Source of the DNA: an uncultured Mucilaginibacter sp.
GTDB lineage: Bacteria > Bacteroidota > Bacteroidia > Sphingobacteriales > Sphingobacteriaceae
Direction of reading: 5' to 3'
DNA length: 10,631 nt
NCBI RefSeq assembly: GCF_946481715.1
Contig: NZ_CAMLOV010000180.1
Location: 1-10,631 of the forward strand
Under the pieces are notes generated by a model. It ran no database searches and was not told where the DNA came from. It saw only the letters and a program-made list of their open reading frames with translations. A program made the position numbers and the translations under genes. Positions 7,439 to 10,631 of this stretch are shown here, in pieces (positions within the stretch are counted from its first letter, which is position 1; each line of letters starts with the position of its first letter).

Positions 7439-7933
7439 TTATAGCCTAACAATGCCGAGTTGCTTCATCATCGTTAATTCATCTGTTACCCGCCAGTGTT
7501 CAGCGATCCGGCCATCTTTCAGTTTTTCTATATTGATCTGATTGACGGAAATATGCTTTCCCGTGGGCGGGATACCAAACAACGTGTCCTTGTGGGTGCC
7601 GGTCATTACGGTTCTGATCGTAATATGGTCCCGCGCACTTATGATCTCTTTTATCTCAAAATGCAGATCCGGAAAGGCCCGGCGTATCGCCAGCACAATA
7701 GGCTTCAACCCATCAGGACCGGGAACAGTTGGCGCGCTCGGGGTATTGTTAATATAGTCCTTGGTAAGCAGGCTGTCCAATAACGCTACATGCCCTTTAT
7801 TCCATACCTCATTAAAATAGCGTTCCGCGATCCTTTTATTTCTTTCAATTTGGGGTTCCGGCAGTTTGGGTTGACAAGAAACCGCAAAAACCAGAGCCCC
7901 TAAGCAGGCAGCCTTTAAGAAAACAGTACTCAT
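7439..7933 (-). CDS. SnoaL-like/ester cyclase-type lipoprotein
   Basis: A 164-residue protein. Residues 1-19 form a short hydrophobic leader ending AVS before C20, a lipobox-like site, so it is probably a lipoprotein. The rest is a single NTF2-like SnoaL domain: a helical start ERNKRIAERYFNEVWNKG (30-47), LDSLLTKDYINN, GPDGLKPIVLAIRRAFPDLHFEI, a beta sheet with RTVMTGTHKDTLFGIPPTGKHI, and the closing RIAEHWRVTDELTMMKQLGI. This matches ester cyclases of the SnoaL-like polyketide-cyclase group, a family in which most members have no known reaction; the exported form is more likely a binding or detoxifying protein than a polyketide enzyme. Its ATG overlaps the doxX stop codon (ATGA), so it is translated from the doxX transcript. 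Confidence 0.85.
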   Translation of the reverse strand: MSTVFLKAACLGALVFAVSCQPKLPEPQIERNKRIAERYFNEVWNKGHVALLDSLLTKDYINNTPSAPTVPGPDGLKPIVLAIRRAFPDLHFEIKEIISARDHITIRTVMTGTHKDTLFGIPPTGKHISVNQINIEKLKDGRIAEHWRVTDELTMMKQLGIVRL

Positions 7934-8373
7934 GCTCTTGACGAAATAGATTGGTCAATAGAAAACCTGCCGCCGCCTTCATATAGGGAGATCAGGCACA
8001 AACCTAACATCAGCAGGAAAAACTCGGCACCTTCTCCTTGCTGATCTCCAAACCAGTTCATGAAAAAGTAATTGTGCTGAACCGTAACGATAACACCGCC
8101 CATCACAAGGAAGACCAGGAAGGCGGTTATCCTGGTGCCGATACCGATAATGAGCAACAGCGGGCAAAAGAATTCGATAAGGATCACCAATACGCCGATG
8201 GGGTAAGGCAAATGGACCACGCCCGTAAAGTATTGCATCGTCGCCGTAAAGCCATACCCATCCCACCAGCCCAATAATTTTTGTGCGCCATGCGGGAACA
8301 GGATCAGCCCGATCGTCAGCCTGGCTATTAAGCCGGCAAATTCGTTGTTGGTTTTTAATACTTTGTTCATCAT
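7930..8373 (-). CDS. DoxX family membrane protein
   Basis: From the ATG at 8373 (Met-Met-Asn-Lys) the protein has 147 residues, the normal DoxX length, with about four membrane segments: roughly 14-34 (RLTIGLILFPHGAQKLLGW, the family's first-helix signature), 58-77, 81-100 and 116-131. The reading frame is open 36 codons further up to 8481, but that extension is non-hydrophobic, unlike DoxX, and covers the likely promoter, so I reject it; a start at the second Met (8370) is also possible. DoxX proteins are inner-membrane proteins linked to oxidative stress and redox balance, with little firm biochemistry. It is first in a two-gene operon with the SnoaL-like lipoprotein (4-base ATGA overlap) and divergent from the Crp/Fnr regulator, which may control it. 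Confidence 0.88.
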   Translation of the reverse strand: MMNKVLKTNNEFAGLIARLTIGLILFPHGAQKLLGWWDGYGFTATMQYFTGVVHLPYPIGVLVILIEFFCPLLLIIGIGTRITAFLVFLVMGGVIVTVQHNYFFMNWFGDQQGEGAEFFLLMLGLCLISLYEGGGRFSIDQSISSRA

Positions 8374-8410
8374 TTTCGTTCTCAGGTAAGCAGGTCGTTT
8401 ATTACTGATG

Positions 8411-8418
8411 CAAAGTTG
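8411..8418 (-). promoter_or_regulatory. Probable -7 element of the doxX operon
   Basis: On the minus strand it reads CAACTTTG, one base from TAnnTTTG and 37 bases before the chosen doxX start. No clear -33 TTTG accompanies it, which would fit a promoter that needs an activator. Confidence 0.35.
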
Positions 8419-8463
8419 TGCGCGGCGAACGAAAGTTTCGAGGACGAATGCTACAATATATAT

Positions 8464-8477
8464 GTAACATTTGTTAC
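8464..8477. promoter_or_regulatory. Crp/Fnr-like operator palindrome
   Basis: GTAAC-ATTT-GTTAC, two perfect 5-base arms with a 4-base spacer, and TG/CA just outside on the left and near right, giving a TGTAAC(N4)GTTACG layout like Crp/Fnr boxes. It sits between the divergent doxX operon and the Crp/Fnr-type gene, centred about 64 bases upstream of the doxX start point implied by the -7 element and about 50 bases before the regulator's start codon. Binding is inferred from position and symmetry. Confidence 0.5.
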
Positions 8478-8519
8478 GCACTGGTAGTGACTTATGCTTT
8501 ATTTTGGATGATGTTTTAA

Positions 8520-9098
8520 TTGATACCCTTGCACGTTTTACACCAACATATAGCGCAATTTGTAAGCATTACGAATGAAGAGTTTGACCTGATCCTCTCG
8601 CACGCCAAAAAGAGGACCCTGAAAAAAAACCAGTTATTGCTGGAGGCGGGCGACCTGAGCACGGCTGATTTTTTCATATTGGATGGCTGCGTGAAGCAGT
8701 ATCACCTTGACCAGGGCGGCCAGGAGCATGTCCTTCAATATGCTTTCGCCGGCTGGTGGATTGGCGACTGGTATTCGATACTGCATAAAAAGGCCTCGGC
8801 CTATCATATTGAAGCTATCAGCCCGACCGAAGCACTGCAATTTACCGTAGGGAGTTTAGAGCAGCTCTTTCAACTTCTCCCCCAACTGGAACGTTATTTC
8901 CGCATTATCTTTCAGCATGGCTTTGCCGCGCAGCAGCGCAGGATATTGTGGCTGCAAATGCCCCTGAAGGAGCGCTATATGGAGTTTGTGCAGATTTATG
9001 GGTATTTTGAAAAAATGCTGTCTCAACGAGAGATCGCATCTTACCTGGGCACCACGCGCGAATCTTTAAGCCGGGTAAAAAAAGACCATATGTTATAG
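8520..9098 (+). CDS. Crp/Fnr-family transcriptional regulator, probable TTG start
   Basis: A 192-residue regulator. Residues 28-115 are a cyclic-nucleotide-binding-like beta-barrel (LLEAGDLSTADFFILDGCVKQY at 40-61 with the usual turn; the phosphate-binding cassette is not conserved, so cAMP is unlikely to be the ligand). A dimer helix covers about 115-150, and the C-terminal winged helix-turn-helix is LSQREIASYLGTTRESLSRV (167-186), typical of Bacteroidota Crp/Fnr proteins. No cysteine cluster for an Fnr-type iron-sulfur centre is present. No ATG exists in frame before codon 147, and the frame is closed by TAA directly before the TTG at 8520. The TTG start gives the N-terminus MIPLHVLHQHI expected in this group. 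It is divergent from the doxX operon with a palindrome between, so it probably controls that operon and itself. Confidence 0.88.
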   Translation: MIPLHVLHQHIAQFVSITNEEFDLILSHAKKRTLKKNQLLLEAGDLSTADFFILDGCVKQYHLDQGGQEHVLQYAFAGWWIGDWYSILHKKASAYHIEAISPTEALQFTVGSLEQLFQLLPQLERYFRIIFQHGFAAQQRRILWLQMPLKERYMEFVQIYGYFEKMLSQREIASYLGTTRESLSRVKKDHML

Positions 9099-9158
9099 GC
9101 CTGATATTTAATTATGCCTTTAACGGACACCGGCAAATACCCTGATCATTTTAAGCTT

Positions 9159-9182
9159 AAAAGTAACCAACATTCGGTTACT
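9159..9182 (-). terminator. SMR gene terminator overlapping the stop codon
   Basis: On the minus strand the hairpin AGTAACC-GAATGTT-GGTTACT (7-bp stem, 7-base loop) runs into TTTT. The SMR stop codon TAA (9180-9178) lies inside the first arm. Next to it, TTTTAAGCTTAAAA (9149-9162) is a perfect 14-base palindrome that could help stop transcripts coming from the regulator gene on the other side. Confidence 0.55.
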
Positions 9183-9504
9183 CGGCAACGAATTTTAATC
9201 CGACGATGGAGATGATAAGTGTACTCAGAAAAAAGAGACGCCAGAATGTAGCGGGCTCTTTAAATAACAGTATACCTACCACCACCGTGCCCACCGCGCC
9301 AATGCCCGTCCATACCGCGTAAGCGGTCCCTATCGGCAGGGTTTGCGTTGCTTTGATCAGTAAAACCATACTTAAGGTACAGGTAATTAAAAATCCGCCG
9401 TACCACAAGTAAGCCTCCGTGCCCGAAGTTTCTTTGGCTTTGCCCAGGCAGCTGGAAAAAGCCACCTCGCATAAGCCGGCCAAAATTAAGATCAACCAAT
9501 TCAT
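9178..9504 (-). CDS. Small multidrug resistance (SMR) transporter, Gdx/SugE-like
   Basis: A 108-residue protein with four membrane helices (about 2-22, 31-51, 58-80, 86-105), the SMR layout; SMR proteins work as antiparallel dimers exchanging protons for cations across the inner membrane. E13 in LAGLCEVAFS is the essential helix-1 glutamate. The LPIGTAYAVWTGIGAVGT stretch (56-73) is nearer to the guanidinium-exporting Gdx (SugE) branch than to the EmrE/Qac branch. Two differences stand out: residue 16 is Phe where Gdx proteins usually have Trp, and the first loop is about three residues longer than in E. coli SugE, so the substrate may not be guanidinium. The start ATG at 9504 places the conserved N-terminal Asn-Trp correctly. 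It converges on the Crp/Fnr gene, and I found no guanidine riboswitch upstream. Confidence 0.88.
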   Translation of the reverse strand: MNWLILILAGLCEVAFSSCLGKAKETSGTEAYLWYGGFLITCTLSMVLLIKATQTLPIGTAYAVWTGIGAVGTVVVGILLFKEPATFWRLFFLSTLIISIVGLKFVAE

Positions 9505-9732
9505 ATCGCTAAAAATTTGTCCCGCAAAAATGCTAAGGTTTATCCGTTTAAACTCAGCCGAATAAAAAATAACTAATCCGCAGCCGGCTCGTAAGCCTCG
9601 TCGCCGTGTATGCCACGTGTAAAGTGCTGCATAGCGGTGGTTTGCATTGCTATGCTGTGTAAACGCCTGCCAGGACTAACGGGCTAAAGCATAAAACTTA
9701 TATTGGATGGTACAACTGTACGAAAATTTATT
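9505..9732. other. Spacer upstream of the SMR gene, mostly without recognised content
   Basis: It should hold the SMR promoter (minus strand); I find only CATTTTTG, one mismatch from TAnnTTTG. A minus-strand 24-codon frame at 9573-9647 (starting MQTTAMQHF, ending AYEPAAD, TAG) has a coding-like feel, and the frame is open back to 9683. It matches no family I recognise, so it may be a small gene or the tail of a lost one. At 9710-9721 GTACA-AC-TGTAC forms a short inverted repeat that leads into the decamer array. Confidence 0.35.
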
Positions 9733-9751
9733 TCCGTACAACTTCGTACAG
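9717..9751. repeat. Inverted repeat at left edge of decamer array
   Basis: CTGTACGAA (9717-9725) is the exact reverse complement of TTCGTACAG (9743-9751), with 17 bases between, so the array's core element also occurs once in opposite orientation at its left border. Confidence 0.7.
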
Positions 9752-9851
9752 CCCGGGCGGCTTTTCGCACAGTTTCGCACAACTTCGCACAGTTTCGTAC
9801 AACTTCGCACAGTTTCGTACAATTCCGTACACTTTCGCACAGTTTCGTACA
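9733..9851. repeat. Phased 10-bp tandem repeat array (TTCGYAC core)
   Basis: Nine TTCGYAC cores (one is TCCGTAC) start at 9764, 9774, 9784, 9794, 9804, 9814, 9824, 9834 and 9844, exactly 10 bases apart. Two more lie at 9733 and 9743, separated from the rest by a 14-base GC-rich break with CCCGGG. Units alternate between AGT- and AAC-type leaders, giving a 20-base higher order (AGTTTCGYAC then AACTTCGCAC). The unit has no stop codon in several frames, which creates overlapping false ORFs on both strands. A 10-bp period puts every core on the same face of the helix. Function is unknown. Confidence 0.85.
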
Positions 9852-9878
9852 GCAAAAAGGCAACATGCAAAAATCTGC

Positions 9879-9910
9879 GTTTTTCTGTGGTTTTTCGGTG
9901 TTTTTCTGTG
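9879..9910. repeat. Three copies of a T-rich 10/11-base repeat
   Basis: GTTTTTCTGTG (9879-9889), GTTTTTCGGT (9890-9899) and GTTTTTCTGTG (9900-9910) follow one another directly, 27 bases after the decamer array. The spacing is again close to one helical turn, but the sequence is unrelated to TTCGYAC. Confidence 0.65.
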
Positions 9911-9927
9911 GTAAATCCGGCTTAATT

Positions 9928-10190
9928 TCAGCTTGTCCCCAAAATGGATATTTGGGGTTTTTTATTATTTGCTGTTACCGTATCAAGGTTACTTTGCGGT
10001 AGGGTGAACCAAAACTCGCTACCTTCTCCCATTTTACTTTCAACACCTATTTCACCCTGGTGAGCTTTGATCAGTTCTGCACCTATGTAAAGCCCTAAAC
10101 CCAATCCTGTATTTGGCTGCCGTGGTCAACAATGTGCAACTGTCCCTGGTTCAGCTTGCTGGCATATAAAAGGTCTTCTACCAAAATATA
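9928..10190 (-). pseudogene. Sensor histidine kinase remnant with internal deletion and frame change
   Basis: Two minus-strand frames each carry part of a histidine kinase. The upstream piece (about 10190-10113) reads YILVEDLLYASKLNQGQLHI, the end of the DHp helix hairpin just before the ATPase domain; it is bounded by an in-frame TAG above and runs into a stop at 10097. The downstream piece (10125-9928), in another frame, reads [19 protein letters not shown], then [20 protein letters not shown] and TLPQ, the G1/G2 boxes and last strands of HATPase_c, ending in a tail and TGA. The roughly 70-80 residues between, including the N box, are missing, and all upstream domains are absent. It is a non-functional leftover of a kinase gene oriented leftward. 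The break lies near 10112-10136. Confidence 0.82.
9937..9963 (+). terminator. Plus-strand intrinsic terminator without a matching gene
   Basis: CCCCAAA/TTTGGGG (7-bp stem, 7-base loop) is followed by six T residues, a standard Rho-independent terminator on the plus strand. No plus-strand protein gene precedes it after 9098. It lies within the tail of the minus-strand kinase remnant. It may end a transcript of the repeat region or be left from a lost convergent gene. Confidence 0.55.
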
Positions 10191-10385
10191 CTATCTCTAT
10201 ATCGTATTGATTTTCAATTACTTACAATGAAAACCATCACGCCGGCTGGGTGTTTCACTCGTTCACCTGCCACAGATCCACTGTGGCCACCCAGATCAAC
10301 ACCCAGGTCAATCTCGAAAAACAAAAGCAGAGCTTAGTCACTCCGGGATAGGCGTTTGATAAACAACTTTCGTAATCAAGAACTT
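10191..10385. other. Unassigned stretch between kinase remnant and Trm112 gene
   Basis: It contains a hairpin GCCACAG/CTGTGGC (10269-10275/10281-10287). Around 10219-10345 both strands are open in one frame each: plus reading through NHHAGWVFHSFTCHRS, minus reading through EIDLGVDLGGHSGSVAGE to a TGA near 10217. Neither resembles a family I know. It may be debris of the same event that broke the kinase. Confidence 0.3.
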
Positions 10386-10631
10386 TTAAGGCAACAATTT
10401 TACCTGTTCCACACCATATTCCAGTTTCCAACGATCCACTACGGGCTGTTCCAAAGCGGTTTGCCGGTACTGATCAGGTGCCATGATCGGTACCCCATAA
10501 ATAATCGGATATTTTCGCTTGCAGGCCGCGCAGCTCAGGATGCCTTCAATTACGTTTTGGTCGATATCCTGTGCGAGTATTTGTAATTGCAGGCTTTGCT
10601 TATCGAACGGGCAGCAAAGTTTGGCTATGGT
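10386..10631 (-). CDS. Trm112-like zinc-binding protein (5' end outside window)
   Basis: The last 81 codons of a minus-strand gene run in from the right edge and stop with TAA at 10388-10386. The visible start is AKLCCPFDK, followed by a variable stretch, then GILSCAACKRKYPIIYGVPIM, and a helical tail through ALEQPVVDRW to VKLLP. The C-P-x-D...C-x-x-C-x-R-x-YPI-x-x-G-x-P-x-M pattern is the Trm112p/YcaR-like fold, a small zinc-ribbon-like domain. In eukaryotes and archaea Trm112 activates several methyltransferases; bacterial relatives are mostly uncharacterised and often lie near methyltransferase genes, which would be outside this window. One of the usual four zinc-binding Cys positions reads Asp (CPFD), so metal binding may be altered. 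Only about 10-20 residues are probably missing. Confidence 0.83.
   Translation of the reverse strand, partial: TIAKLCCPFDKQSLQLQILAQDIDQNVIEGILSCAACKRKYPIIYGVPIMAPDQYRQTALEQPVVDRWKLEYGVEQVKLLP

Noticed and set aside
8374..8481. N-terminal extension of the DoxX protein up to position 8481
   Set aside because: The 36 extra residues are unlike DoxX N-termini, and the region carries the promoter-like element and the palindrome; the start at 8373 gives the normal length.
9586..9597. Guanidine-II (mini-ykkC) riboswitch upstream of the SMR gene
   Set aside because: One small hairpin (GGCT/AGCC) with ACG near its loop is seen, but the ACGR loop is out of register and there is no paired second hairpin at the expected spacing.
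9733..9851. CRISPR array
   Set aside because: Units are 10 bases with no unique spacers, and no cas genes are nearby.
9676..9870. Overlapping ORFs on both strands through the decamer repeats, with cysteine-rich repeated peptides
   Set aside because: A stop-free 10-base unit reads open in several frames on both strands at once, so the ORFs follow from the repeat itself; none has a convincing start region or ending.
10356..10586. 76-codon plus-strand ORF
   Set aside because: It is antisense to the Trm112-like gene, whose motifs are clear on the minus strand.

Overview
The window reads as chromosomal DNA of a Bacteroidota bacterium, most likely a Sphingobacteriaceae member of the Mucilaginibacter/Pedobacter type. 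This rests on moderate GC, on starts that mostly lack Shine-Dalgarno sequences, on a TAnnTTTG-type -7 element upstream of the Arr gene, and on protein content (GH95, GH10, TPR-fused Arr, Bacteroidota-style Crp/Fnr regulator). The genus is an inference, not a measurement.

Left part (1-4803) is a carbohydrate-degradation block. It holds a secreted alpha/beta-hydrolase (carbohydrate-esterase type, minus strand, cut by the left edge), a divergent secreted GH95 alpha-L-fucosidase family enzyme (plus), and a convergent GH10 endo-xylanase (minus). Together they suggest attack on decorated plant hemicellulose. No SusC/SusD pair or PUL regulator is visible. A gene-poor stretch follows with a 34-codon 3' remnant of a short-chain dehydrogenase that still carries its 15-bp terminator hairpin; the same hairpin closes the neighbouring gene from the other side.

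Middle part (5109-9504) is a string of small stress, detoxification and accessory genes. These are a rifampin ADP-ribosyltransferase (Arr) with an N-terminal TPR-like extension, an MSAD-type tautomerase, a YdeI/OmpD-associated protein, a SnoaL-like lipoprotein and a DoxX membrane protein overlapping by ATGA (one operon), a divergent Crp/Fnr-type regulator that appears to start at TTG, and a Gdx/SugE-like small multidrug transporter. A Crp/Fnr-like palindrome lies between doxX and the regulator gene.

Right part (9505-10385) is decayed DNA. It has no intact gene that I can support, but it has an array of 10-bp repeats (TTCGYAC core, two alternating unit types), a short T-rich repeat, a plus-strand terminator, and a histidine kinase remnant in two frames whose middle is missing. 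The window ends in a Trm112-like zinc-binding protein gene (minus strand, cut by the right edge). The least explained element is the 10-bp phased repeat array at 9733-9851.
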